Assembly: GCA_013407085.1 (NCBI GenBank) | Contig: JACCGJ010000310.1 | Coordinates: 52,078 to 116,077, forward strand | Source: Atriophallophorus winterbourni | Taxonomy: Eukaryota; Platyhelminthes; Trematoda; Plagiorchiida; Microphallidae | Direction: 5' to 3' | Length of the DNA stretch: 64,000 bases | In this document: positions 1-11,399 of the stretch, piece after piece | How the letters are laid out: each line of letters starts with the position of its first letter | Position numbering within the stretch: position 1 is the stretch's first letter | Notes under the pieces: model-generated | What the model was told of the DNA's origin: nothing | Database searches by the model: none | The model's input: only the letters and a program-made list of their open reading frames with translations | Program-made: the position numbers and the translations under genes

Positions 1-1005
1 CAGGCTCGTCTTTTCAGTGGAATTCATTTTCTGTTTCTACTTTGAACAATAAATCAAAAAGTGCGGACATCTTTGCTGAAAATAAATTAATATTTTTATT
101 GAATTTGCATCTAAAGGTGGCTCAACAATGAGTTGTCATGTGTATTCGATTCACCGAAATGAAGTTGAACCTCGTTTAGTTAACAGAGTGCTTCTCTGAA
201 TCTCATTGAAACCTGTTATTTGAAAGAGTCATCGAGCGTTGAAATTTGTGTTATCTAAGCGATTTTTCAAGAATATGTTGTTTATTTTTGTAAATACTCA
301 TCCGCGCAAAGCCTATCGAACTATTCACAAAGTTGATAACGACGATCCATAATGGAAGCACTGGACTCTTTTTTTGCTCTTAATTTTGTTCATTAGCAGT
401 GCATATCCTTTAGCTTCCAACCCGATATCTCCAAAGTAAGGAAGACTGTTCACTTTATTTCGCTTATCAAGATAATCTTCTGCATCTGAAATCATCAAAA
501 AATGCCTACACGTTCATAAAATCGTTAGGCTAGACGCCGTATGGCTTCAGATTCGTTGTGTGTCTGGTTTTCTGGATGCAGCAAAATGCATCGCAATTTG
601 TTTTTCATCAAGGTTGATATCTTTAGTCTAAGATTAATTGAAAACTCTCTTCAACCCATATGACTTAAAATCAAGTTTTTGTATTATACTCCTGTTTCGC
701 AATGCATTATAGATATATTAAATTAGATTAGGGAGATTGGCTATGATCTACGACTTTTTAAACTAAAAAATATATAATCGTGATGCAAGGATTCGAGAAT
801 TTTTTGCTTATCAGTAGTTTTAAAACATTTCTGATGTATTCTATTATGAAACTCCAGCATGAATGCTTGAGCTGTGTACATCTGAACAAGAGAATACATA
901 GACGCTGTGATAAGTGTAAACGGCTTAAGTGTCATTTGTGATTCATACGAAGCAGGAGTTGAGGTGAACGTAAACTAACTTTCTACATGTCAGAATTTCA
1001 AAAGA
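1..1005. other. Retroelement-derived or unrecognised, copy A left end
   Basis: The first about 165 bases match the start of the minus-strand CR1-like remnant seen whole at 38490-40580, so that element is cut here by the window edge. From 165 to 1005 I see no coding pattern I can name. The counterpart in copy B is about 40580-41455. Confidence 0.4.
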
Positions 1006-1007
1006 AA

Positions 1008-2240
1008 TGATTGTTTTACTCCTGATGTTGCACAACCGACGACAGTGAATGAGAAAGCTATGGTGCTAGCTGAAAAGCTCCGTAAAATGTATTGCCAATC
1101 TCTTTGCAGAAGCATTCAACCAGTTATTTATTAGATATTTGAAGTTCAGTCTCTTATGAAAGAGGGGTGCGAGAGCATTATTGAAAAGCATGGTCTGGTA
1201 AACTTGACCATTATTATGCACAGAAGATTTGAAAAGGCTTCTAAATGGATGGGTAACTGAATAGTGAAGTTATCGCTTTTAGGTGTGACCTAATGTGGCT
1301 ATCTTAAGAAACGATCGCGTCTTTCCAAACTTCTCTGCTTCTTAGATAAATTATGTATGACGCTGAATAAAAGTCATTGTGTAGATATTTACTGCTGCTA
1401 CTTCCAAAACGACTTAAAATTAATTAATCAAAATCTCTAAGTGTTGAAGCTTGTGCTTATACAAAAATCTCAATGTTTCATTGCAAATTAATCAGTTAAA
1501 TTTGGAACAGGTAGTTTCAGCTTTGTATTTGTACTAACTTGTTTCGCTCAGCAAGCAGTAGCATAAAATGTTTCGGCTCGAAATGAAAACCGTTTTGTAG
1601 AACGCCGGAGGTCAAATCAGAATACTGCTTAGAAGTCTATCTTATTTTATTTCAAACAAGACAATTATTCACCAAGAAGTGACAATATTTTGCTATTCAA
1701 TAAATTAGAGCTCTAGATAAAACGTATAATCTTATTATGGTTGTTCTTATTCAAACGCAGGCGTCTGAGAAATGACAAGCTAGAAATCACTTTAAATCAG
1801 TTGAGTGGTCATTGTGCTACAGCAACAGAGCCGATATAGAGAAAGTATTTTTTTCTGAAAATAATTATGTTTGTGTGTGATGGATTCCTAGAAATTTACA
1901 AAGCTTTATTCCATCCACACTTAGAATGATGTTCTACTCTTCAACAGGATTTTGTCGACCTGATATTCTCGCAAGCTGCATGATTGACGGTCAGCGAGAA
2001 AAACCGCTTTCTAATCGCCATATATCATTAGAACTTTTCATCATTAGAAGCCGTTACTTGAAAGATGATTTGATTGAGACGCTCAAGATAAAACATGGTT
2101 GACGTGGCAAAAAAATAAATAACTTCTTAGGCTGAAGTCTCTAAGTGGGCTTCAGCAGACAATCACATAATCTTGCCAAACTGAAGGCTTGACTCTGGGA
2201 AATAATTTATCAGCGTTGGGGTGCAACGGAGTTGAAACAG
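1008..2240 (+). pseudogene. Decayed CR1-like reverse transcriptase (copy A)
   Basis: Translating the plus strand in shifting frames gives recognisable CR1-like RT pieces. An N-terminal stretch reads NEKAMVLAEKLRKMY. A fingers/palm stretch near 1310-1420 reads SRLSKLLCFLDKL and then KSHCVDIYCCYFQND. Near 1890 there is IYKALFHPHLE, and near 2040-2090 a degraded form of the LKRRRLRGDLIETFKI C-terminal signature (SRYLKDDLIETLKI). Many stops and frame changes make it non-functional. The matching part of copy B is 41455-42685. Family identity at subfamily level is unknown. Confidence 0.6.
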
Positions 2241-2349
2241 AATTCCGAACGAGGCTATAACGTGCAGTTTTGTCGCAACATTTAAACAGTCAGGACTTTA
2301 ACTGAGCTCCTGAATTTTCCCTCTGATTTTTATTCAATAACAGGAAGAC

Positions 2350-3640
2350 AATTTCTGTTAAATTTTCCATTCAAGACGAATGGATTTCTCTATTCTTCTG
2401 TTTTTTAAACAAAAGAAACGATGCGAGTAAAAATTAAAAAGGTTAACTTTTGTTCGGTTATGTCTTGTTTCTTGCACTATTTTTTAATACCTGACATCCA
2501 AACGGGATAATAAGAGAAACCTCAGCATTTTTTGACCATCGGTTACAAGGAGTTGTGCACCCTAAATAAAATCTTGGCGTCGCAATCGCTGAAAATATCG
2601 AACGGTGAATATGGAAAATCTTTGGCACTGGTTAGTGCTTTTGTAGCATTCCATCGAAAATAATTATGAAGGCGAGATTTGCTCGTTGTTACTTACATTA
2701 CTGTGCTAACTGAAATAAAATAATGATGTATATTATTCAACCTAAAGTGCAAGTTCTGTCAAAATGAGATGAAAGGAGAACATCTATGATAAAATAATCG
2801 TAATACAGTATCGATAAGATACGTTGCATTAATCATTAGTTGGTGGCAGTAAACAGCCTAATGCATAATTTTTTGAACATTCAAAGTAAACACGTGGAAG
2901 AAAACATAGGATCTTCCAATGGAAAACCTAGGAAAGCTTCGCCGCTAAATAATCTTACAAATTAAGTTTAAAGCTTAATGTTTATTTACAAAATTCATTG
3001 CGTTGTTTTTATTCATAATTTAGACATACTGATCTGGAACAATACTGTATTCTTTTTATTAGAAGTTCGGTTTTGTAATTTTTACAAGTATTTTCAAAAT
3101 ATTATACATCTCCAATGATGAAATTAATTTCAAATCCAGGAAAGGTGTCAAGGATGTTGTCATAGAGATTTGTGGTAATGTTTGATAAAAAACATTCATG
3201 TCAATAGTTCAGATAGGTTCAGTAAGTATAAAACTCTAAGTGGATAATAATTTAATTAGGCATCAGAATTTTTTTTCTGTGTGATGCTGCTCAAGAGCGC
3301 TCATCACTGCTAAATTAGTTTCAATTGCCTTTGGATATCCTCAGTTTATGCGACTTGCGATAATGCGTCGATAATTATCCAGACCGTATGTCGGGTATAC
3401 AGGTTCAAATAGCTGAGCCTTAAAAAAGGATAGGGTTTCTCGACAACAAGTAGATTGATTTCAGACAAGAATGTCTTGAACTTGAATGATATAAACTATT
3501 CAAAATTCACCTTCGCTCATAGAAGAGAGTGTATTGATTGTTTTCCTTCCAGTATCATTCCATTTTATACATAAACCTTTCGGCTTTGTGAAGTTTTTCT
3601 TATTTTGCCTTGTTTGCTTTATTTGAAATCCTGATTCAAA
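2350..3640. other. AT-rich non-coding stretch (copy A)
   Basis: No ORF, RNA gene or clear repeat was recognised. It separates two decayed CR1-like elements and is almost base-identical to 42790-44090. Part may be the 3' UTR of the upstream remnant. Confidence 0.5.
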
Positions 3641-3646
3641 AGACGG

Positions 3647-6180
3647 ATGTCGACCGGCTCAATCGGAGTCGTCGATCAAATACACCCATTAACTCGATCC
3701 CCACTCTGTTTAACATTTATTAAACTTATCTGTTGGAATACGTATCATCCAAAACTTTTATGGAGATCAAACAATAAATCTTTGTATACAAATGCACAAT
3801 GCTTGACAAATAATTTATCCGAGCTAATCGAGCTTCGCGAAGAAGATTCAATAATTCTGATAGCAGTAACGGAAACCTGGTTTAATCACGAATTACCTAA
3901 GAAGGAGATTTCCATTCCAAACATGCTTCTTTTTCATCGTGATCGTGTAAACCGTGAAGGAGGAGGTATTACTATTTACTATGATCAACACCTCACGTAA
4001 AAAGAAATCAAAGACAACGATTTGATACTTGAAGACAAACTGTGGTGTTCACATGAATTAATAAACGGTGAAAACTGAGTTTTTGGCGTAATTTGCCGAC
4101 CACAGTCAGCAGATGCAGCATAGAATGCTAGATATCAAAATAATGTCCTGTTCATAGGTGGCTTTAATCTCCCGAATTCACTAAAAGCGAGATTCCACCG
4201 GTGAATTATTTTGATCATCTATTCTATTAAATGTTCAACGAAATTACTTTGTTTACATACATATCAAGGAGCACTCGCTTGAGAGGAACAAGCATACCGA
4301 CAATACTCGGTCATGTTCTGAATAGCTAGGAAATTGTCATCGAGGATATTTGCTATGAAGCACCACTTAAAAAGTGTGATCATGTAGTCATTGTTTTCGA
4401 TTATATATTTGAAGCGTAAAGATCTTTTGACGCTCAGAAATGGATAAGAAAAATCGATACGGTGCAGTATTCACTTCAACGACTCGATGTACAGTGAACA
4501 CCGGGTGCAGATGAAATACACTCAATGCTTTAAAAGGTATTAGTGGGTATCATACACAAGCCATTGGCGATAATCTTTAGTTTATCTTCGAGATATGGTA
4601 GGTGACCACAAGATTGGAAGTACCGCATTGTCAAACTAGAAAAAGAAGTAGAAGAAGAAATTGACTTTATTCGTACACACGAATTTTCAGCTGTTACAAT
4701 AATTTCACCACAAATTTAAAAAATGATAAACATACGATCCAGTTTACTAGCAAACGTTTTTGGGTCAAACGTTTCACTGCAAGTCCCGGTATTACGTACT
4801 TCGTTCTAAAGTGCACGTCCAAATTTCACCTCAGTTGATCCGAAAATATTTGATGCATTTTACCCTTGGAGAAATTAATTGTATGCATGGCCGATTTGAA
4901 GGCCCTGCAGTGAAACCAGTGATCCGACTAACTACTGACTGGTTACACTCACTTCCGTAGTTGGCAAGAATCTGTAACGACTTTTAAAAAAAAAACATTC
5001 ACTGTTTACAACCAGTGAGCGAACATCTTCTCAGCATGGTTTCACGCAAAGACGATCATGCGCATCCAATCTCATCACTGCTCGTGCGCAATGGTGTGCT
5101 GCTTCCGTTGATTTTATTAAGGCTTTGACCGTGTCCCATTAAAACGTCTATTGCTCAAGCTCCATGCTCTTATTGTAAAGGGACGTGTTCTAAATTGGAT
5201 TGAAAACTTGGTTGCTGACCGTTATACTCAGGTCGAGGTTAACGGTGTTGAGTTGCCGACAACACGTCTGAATTCCCGGGTTCCGTTGGGATTATTTCCC
5301 AGCCCGTTATTTTCGAAGTGTATGCCAATGACCTCCTCTACTCAATTACTCTGGATTGTCTACTTCTCGTCTATGATCTGATAATTTGGGGAACAGTAAG
5401 CTCTTGTGATGAGCCAACAGGTTTCCAGAACGAATTGGACAAATTGCTTCATTGGTCTGCAAAAATGCAGCTTCCTGAAAAACCACAGAAATGCACAATA
5501 ATGCATTTGGGGCCAAGCACGCCTGAAGTTGCGTGCTTCATCGATGATCATCAACTGAAATAGGTTGATAATAAAATGACCTGATACAATCGTGATACGG
5601 TGGCTTAAATCCAAGGAGGATACGAATAGAAAAGCTGCTGCCTCAAATAGCGCATGGTGGGCTATATGTCATTTGCTCTGGGCTAACACTTCACAAATGT
5701 TTCGCATTTTTCAGTTCACATACTTGAGACTAGGATGTCAGCAACCTATCCACAAAATATGAAACAACGCGGCCAGCTGGTAAAATTGCGAAGGCGGGCG
5801 ACGAAAAGAGTACATGGATTAAAATCAATTCCTTATATGGAGAGAGGTGAACGCTTCAACCTTAGGTCGTTCGGTATTTTGCGTGTGCGCTACGACTAGC
5901 TGATAACTCGTCGCATATACCTGGTAGACTATGGTGAATAGCTGTGTGAGTTTTTCCGTCTCGTGTGCTGAAAAACAGTGCCGTGTTCTGATGCTCCACT
6001 AGCAAAGAACACTAGGCCTAACACAAGGAATAACGCTGTCAACAAGAATTGTTAACTTGAGGAACCCGCGTTCCGAAGAGGTTATTGCGTCAAGATCTGA
6101 AAAACAGTTCAAGAAACTAGTGGATAATTTACTGTCTGGAATCACTGGGAAGCTGCATAACACTGGAGAACATTTCTTGA
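3647..6180 (+). pseudogene. Decayed CR1-like element D, EN and RT (copy A)
   Basis: The apurinic-like endonuclease is recognisable from about 3770 (LYTNAQCL, then VTETWFNHEL and REGGGITIYY at 3870-3990), followed by a degraded GDFN-type motif near 4155. RT begins with PGADEIHSM near 4510 and a PxxWK-like stretch at 4605. It is then interrupted by about 370 unrelated bases (4636-5005). It resumes with SQHGFTQRRSCASNLI near 5040 and DFIKAFDRVPLKRLLLKL near 5115, and a palm/thumb stretch ending near 5560. A C-terminal trace (LRRRATKRVHGLKSIPYMER) lies near 5790-5850. Multiple stops and frameshifts mean it is dead. The same breaks are in copy B, so decay preceded the duplication. Confidence 0.7.
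4636..5005. repeat. Unidentified insertion inside element D (copy A)
   Basis: This stretch sits between two consecutive RT blocks of element D and does not continue them. It begins with a GAA-rich run followed by the reverse complement of an AATAAA-like signal, which would suit the 3' end of a minus-strand element. It ends at a run of nine A. The same insertion is at about 45082-45450. Family unknown. Confidence 0.4.
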
Positions 6181-6182
6181 AC

Positions 6183-6900
6183 TGAGGTTCTCCTGGATAA
6201 TGTTGCTAAAAGAAAAGAATGCGGCTTACAAAGTTTTGACCCCCTGTCGTCTATCAATAATAAGAAGTCATGTGCAACTTCAGCTTGAAATTGAAATTCC
6301 TAAGTGTTCATCCAGAATGCTGGTACGTGAGCACTCTTCCAGTAACCGTGTGGTCAACCACTGGAATAAGCTCCCTAAATAAATTATAAAAAATCACAAA
6401 AACACAAAAATTGTTTTACTTCACTTCTCATATCTCTCTAGGCCAACCTGAGAGAAACTTACCGGACGTGCTGTATATGACTGTGCTGCGTTTTGCCTCG
6501 ATTAGGCTGGTGATTCGACACATCACATATTGTTCACGCATATTATTTTTTGTTTGCTAAATCGATTACCTTTCACAGTGCTGGTGTAGAGAACACCTAC
6601 ATTGTTTTCAGATATATGGAAATTAGGTGTGAAACGTACGAACTGTATACTCATATCGAAGTTCCGGATGGTCAACCGCAAACCATCGAAAGAAATCTGG
6701 GCACGTGATTGGATTTAAGCCACCTTCAGCCATGTGAAACTTGAAACAGGCACCCAGTTTGAATTTTGTTTACACGCTGCTCAAATTTTCAAATTTCTTG
6801 TCCTTGCCTCTAATCTAGCTAAAACAAAATGGTTTCGAAATATATAGAGTGCAACGTGTGCCCGCGTTAGACACATCCTAAATTCACTGGACTGTCGTCA
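6183..6900 (+). pseudogene. Family B CR1-like 3' fragment and tail (copy A)
   Basis: A short C-terminal piece (LVREHSSSNRVVNHWNKLPK, ending 6382) matches the C-terminus of the family B element at 55094-55663. The following 3' UTR (6430-6700) matches 55690-55960, including the CACAGTGCTGGTG hairpin relic at about 6565-6590 and the motif TACGAACTGTATACTC. It is 5'-truncated and inserted just after element D. Bases 6790-6900 are unassigned. Confidence 0.65.
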
Positions 6901-7132
6901 GCTTAGTTCAGTTAAGTTCAGTTTGCACAGGACGATATGTGGCAGAGTCGCCAATCGAGCGTCCGGAATACTTCCGATGGTAAGCCAAAAAAGCGTCCAC
7001 CACTTCGAACTGTAGGTTCAATATTCTTCTGGTATGACTTTGGCTGGAATGCAACAGAAAAACTCCCCTCACCCAATAGGTGAGGAGAGACATTAGTGCG
7101 TTCCAACGACAAATTGAAGAACAACTATAACA

Positions 7133-9978
7133 TTAGGCATAAAAATTAGGAAACACAGAGCGCCAGATCGAGTATAGTCTATATTTGTAGCACGTTACTG
7201 AAGTAGAACAAACTACCTCTTCGGGCATACAGTTACAATGATTCACTACCCTTTCGCTAAAGAAGTGCTTACGTGCATTAGACCTGACATGTTGCTTTGC
7301 CAGTTTCAGTGAATGGCCTCGAGTACCTACCACTGGCGCAAGAGCATACATATCAGCCGGATCAATAGAACTAAAGCCTCTAACGATTTTAAAGGTCTCG
7401 ATCAGATCCCCACGTAGTCGCCTTCTTTTTAGCGAGAAGAGATCTAGACTCAACAGTCGTTGTTCATACGACTTCCCAGATTGCCCTTTAATCATACGAG
7501 TAGCTAGGCGCTGAACACCTTCAAGCGTGGCAATGTCCTTTTCCAAGTAAGGAGACCAAGCTTGAACGCAATACTCGAGATGAGGTCTCACTATCGCTTT
7601 ATACAATGGGATGAAAACCTCCGGGGACCTGCAGGATAAAACTGATCGGAGGCGAAAGAGCTGGTTCCTAGCGCGTTGTGCAGCAGCTGCACATTGATCA
7701 GCCCATTTAAAGTCCGCTGAAACCGCAATACCTAAGTCCCGGACTTTTGATACCCCAGTTATCTCCAGTATGTTATCAGGTCCAGCAACCTGCAGCTTCG
7801 TTGCAGCTTTGGACAGAAGATAGCTTTTGGAGAAGTTGACTGGTAGATCCCACGTGGAAGACCACTTGATGACCTTTTCTATATCCTCGATCCTGTTCGT
7901 TCATAAACTTGACATCGTCTGCAAAAATATAGCAGGGACACTTAAGCGAGGCTGCCAAATCATCGATGAAGATAAGAAAGAGTAGTGGGCCTAGTACTGA
8001 ACCCTGCGGGACTCCACTAACAACTCCTGCTTTCGCGGAATACATATTGCCTATGCGAACGCGAAAATACCGATTGCTCAAGAAGTTTGTGATCCAGTTC
8101 TTTAGAGGGCCATCGATACCTATTTGTCCAATCTTCATTGCAAGCAACCTGTGGTTTACCGAGTCAAAGGCTTTACAGAAGTCCAAGTAGAGAACTTCGA
8201 CCTGGTGGCCTTTATCTAGCCTCCTAGTGACCTCATTTAGAAAACATAATAGGTTCGTTAGGCAAGACTTCCCTTTTAGAAAACCATGCTGAGCAGAGTT
8301 TAGTAACGAACCAGAGACAAGGTGGCGACAGATCCTGTCCCTAATAAGTCTCTCTAGGGTTTTGCAAAGGATACTAGTAAGGCTTACAGGTCTGTAGTTG
8401 CAAACTGAAGATCGACTGCCACCTTTATGTATAGGAATCACATCAGCCTGCTTCCAAGCACTCGGAATATACCCATACCTTAAGGATGCGTTAAAGAGGC
8501 GACCCACCGATGTGCTAATACAGGCGCCAGGTTCTTAATAACTTGAGGGTGAATACCATCCGGGCCCGCAGATTTATGTGGATTAGTTGCTTCAAGCGCA
8601 AGCCTAACCTCATTATCAGTGAAAATTATTTCATCGAGGGTAGGAACGCTATCTGACCTTATGTCCACTGGCATATTCGGGAGATCAGTTTGGCGATCAG
8701 GCCTCTGAACAGCTCGAAAATGTTCGAGAAAAGCCGAAGCCTTTTCAGAATCTGAATCTAGTTGAGATCCATTGTCCAGTTGAAGGTTGCCTATGCAATC
8801 GCGAGTTTTGCCTTTGGATTGTGCATAGCTATAGAAACGCTTTGGGCACTGTCTTATATTACATGCCAGTCGTGCCTCAAATTCACGTTTTGCCTTACGT
8901 TGGCTTCCCACAGCCTTATTTCTAAGTAGTTTATACCTTGTCCAGGCCCATTGTGTCTGAGAAGCTTTGTAAGTTTTCCAGGCACGGTCCCGGATTTTAA
9001 TACCACGGCGCATCGATGGTGTCCACCACTGTGGCTTGTTGCGTCTTTTGACGTGCACCAACGGAGCAAATCTGTCTTGCAGTGTGGACAGACAATGGTG
9101 AATAAGCTGCCAGTTTGCTGCCATATCATCACCAGAAGATTGTGACAAGATCTGATCTGCTTCCTCTGAGACAACACTCCAGTCTACCCTATTGAAGTTG
9201 CGCTTTAGTTTCGGAGGCGGTTTGTCATACCTGAGAAGTAGCTGGAAGCTAATCATGATGTGATCACTTTTCCCTAGTGGGGAAAGATATTGCACCTGTC
9301 GAACCATTTGCTCATTCGAAGATATAACAAGATCCAGGACCGAAGTTTCACAGCCATGCCGGAACCTTGTAGGCTCAGTTACATGTTGGCTCATAGCATG
9401 TCTGTGGGTCCATTCTATGAAGTCCTCAGACATCTTATCAGCTTGGCAGCTCTGGTTAGGCCAAGATATGTGTGGTAGATTAAAATCACCCACCATAAGA
9501 ACCTGAGACCCAAGCGCACGTAGTGAACTCAAATTCTCAAGCAAGTTATACATATCCTGTACTCCTGAATGGGGACTCAAATAAACGCACGCTATTACCG
9601 TAGATTGCTTATAGGAGTGAATGAGACAGGAGCTAAGTTGCACATTGCGCGTGCCAAGCCTAACGTTTAACTCTGAGGTACGGAGGCCTAACCTGAGAAG
9701 AATAGCAACACCGCCACCTTGTAATGCACCCGGTCTATCACACCTGATCACGGAATAGCTGTTACCAACTATATCAGGAATGTCATCAGATGCAGAGAGC
9801 CAGGTTTCTGTCAGTGCAATTACATGCGGTCTCAACTCATGTGCAAGGATGGAGAGTTCAGACCATTTGTTTCGGATGCTACATGCATTCCCGAGTAGCA
9901 CTGTGGCGGCAGTGTCACGTAATCTATTCCCAATTAGTCTTGTGTGATTCTCGGGCGGAGTACCCGAGAAGTCAGCAC
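7133..9978 (-). pseudogene. Family A ORF2: endonuclease-reverse transcriptase
   Basis: The endonuclease spans 9895-9190: NACSIRNKWSEL, ALTETWL, GGGVAILL, MVGDFNLPHISW, SVLDLVISSN and LGKSDHIMISF, a complete set including the terminal SDH. RT follows: GPDGIHPQVI near 8560, then after a frame break SAWKQADVIPIHKGG (8450), NYRPVSL, QHGFLKGKSCLTNLL, YLDFCKAFDSVNH, GVPQGSVLGPLLFLIFIDDL and the catalytic FADD near 7930. After a second break (about 7890-7610) the C-terminal part has [11 protein letters not shown] and LFSLKRRRLRGDLIETFK (7606-7133). The protein would nick DNA and copy element RNA at the break. Two frameshifts make this copy inactive. The start is unclear because the first in-frame codon after ORF1 is not ATG; see the frameshift signal. 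Confidence 0.85.
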
Positions 9979-11240
9979 GTTTTTTGGCGTGCTGCTTGCG
10001 ATAGCCGAGTCACCTGGTGCGGCCTGAACACCAGCTGTACACTGCAGGTTGCTAACCACGAGCTGTGGAATTACAGGGATAATACTACGACCACAGACCT
10101 CATCCTCGGACGCTTCCAAGATTTCTGCAGCTGATGAAGCCCCATCCTTTTCGGATGAACGGCGCCTTCGATTGGACGTTACTTCGTAACGAGAATCTAT
10201 TAGCATTATGAAACCCCGCTTGTCTTTAATAGAGGTCTTTACAATCTGATCCCTCCTATTTGAAGCGGAAGAGTATTGTCTTATCCGGGAGGGAGGGTTG
10301 TCCGGCTTAACCTGCACTTTGTCTAGAGTTGCTTCGGTGATGTGGTCAGCCTTAAATAGTGAAGCGTCCTGATGCGCCTGGTATTGGAATTCTACCAGGA
10401 TTGGCCTAGGGCGATTATCCATTTTCCATTTTCCAACACGGTGAATTCGCATTGTAGGAGTAGAAGGCCCCAGACCTACCATTCGGATAAGATCGCTGAT
10501 ACATCTGCGATCTATATCTTTTCTAGACTTCGATTCCTTAATAAATGGCTCTGCTCGATTAAAAACCAGTACATTTCGTGTTCAAGTTTTCGGAGCCGGG
10601 GTGCCACGCAGTGTATCGAATTGCTTGCGCAAGTCATTCAATTCCTGGATAATATGATCCAGTGCGGGTGATCCAGCAACATTTTCGTGTTGCTTCCGTT
10701 GGGTAGTAGCTTTATTTGTTTTCCTACGCCTCTTCGGAATCTCTGATACAGTAACCACCCTGCGAGTAGGAGCTCTCATTGGATAACAAGATCACTGGCG
10801 ATTTATGTATGCGTCCTGTGTGGATGCAGTTTTTTGGCGTTCTTGGTAGCACGCATTTTAGATTTGACCACCTTAGAAGAGGTAGCCTGCTTGATAGGAC
10901 GTCGTAGCTGCCTAGATTTTTCAGCTATGCCTGTGCCAGCCATTGTATCAGAACTTATACTAGCCCTCACAACAGATGCAAACGTTGGGGCGGGTACAGA
11001 ATCTGACAAGCAAGGCAACGTCCGACTATTCCTTGGCTTTATACAAGCGGCGTCTGTGGCAGCCTGATGACAGCCGCTACAGTACCACTGCAACCAGCGG
11101 TACATCGCATAAATCACATAGTGAGATTTATGTATACTTGAGCAGCTAGGATGAGCCCAACGCTTGCAAGCTGCGCACTCAATTCCCTTAGCCACCATTT
11201 TACCACATTTGACATTGAGGCAGGAATTTTTAGTACTCAT
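9934..11240 (-). pseudogene. Family A ORF1: PHD finger plus RRM-like nucleic-acid-binding protein
   Basis: From the Met at 11240 the N-terminus has a PHD/RING-like Cys-His pattern (CLNVKCGKMV, IECAACKRWAHPSC, then WYCSGCH), typical of ORF1 proteins in some CR1 and related elements. A basic linker follows (to 10803). A different frame (10779-10582) holds a predicted coiled-coil piece (IIQELNDLRKQFDTLRG). After a TGA at 10582-10584 the frame continues through NVLVFNRAEPF and RIHRVGKWK to the stop at 9934-9936, which fits an RRM-like C-terminal region. It would bind element RNA in the RNP (family knowledge). At least one stop and one frame change break it; both are shared with copy B. Confidence 0.75.
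9948..9985 (-). promoter_or_regulatory. Candidate -1 ribosomal frameshift signal, family A (copy A)
   Basis: In the ORF1 reading frame the codons CCA AAA AAC place a heptamer A_AAA_AAC at 9985-9979. After an 8-nt spacer comes a perfect 8-bp stem, TTCTCGGG (9970-9963) pairing with CCCGAGAA (9955-9948), with a 7-nt loop. A -1 slip here moves into the ORF2 frame, which stays open to the endonuclease. ORF1 stops at 9934. ORF2 has no ATG before its first endonuclease motif. The architecture matches known -1 frameshift sites; function is inferred. Confidence 0.6.
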
Positions 11241-11399
11241 ATCTGACAGATAATAATATGAGTAATGAAAAGTTACCAAAAATACAAGCTGATTTTATCA
11301 CTAGCGTAATTAGTCAGCAAACATATGGATAATATAGTAAAATAGTTGTTCTATTTTACTGCAAATTCAAGGAATAGTGAAATTTCGTAATGATATTTT

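Larger units (their letters stand above)
6905..11280 (-). mobile_element. Near full-length CR1-like element, family A (copy A)
   Basis: A two-ORF non-LTR retrotransposon on the minus strand. ORF1 (11240-9934) encodes a PHD-type zinc finger and an RRM-like domain; ORF2 (about 9979-7133) encodes an AP-like endonuclease and reverse transcriptase with a CR1-type C-terminus. The 3' UTR (7132-6905) contains an 11-bp hairpin around 7070-7100 and ends in degenerate ACTGA/ACTTA repeats (6905-6925). It is tail-to-tail with the family B fragment on its left and head-to-head with the family C element on its right. ORF1 has an in-frame stop and frame changes; ORF2 has two frameshifts. A second copy is at 47345-51528. 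Confidence 0.85.

Noticed and set aside
741..935. Minus-strand frame at the left end
   Set aside because: The matching region in copy B does not keep the frame, so it is not under selection.
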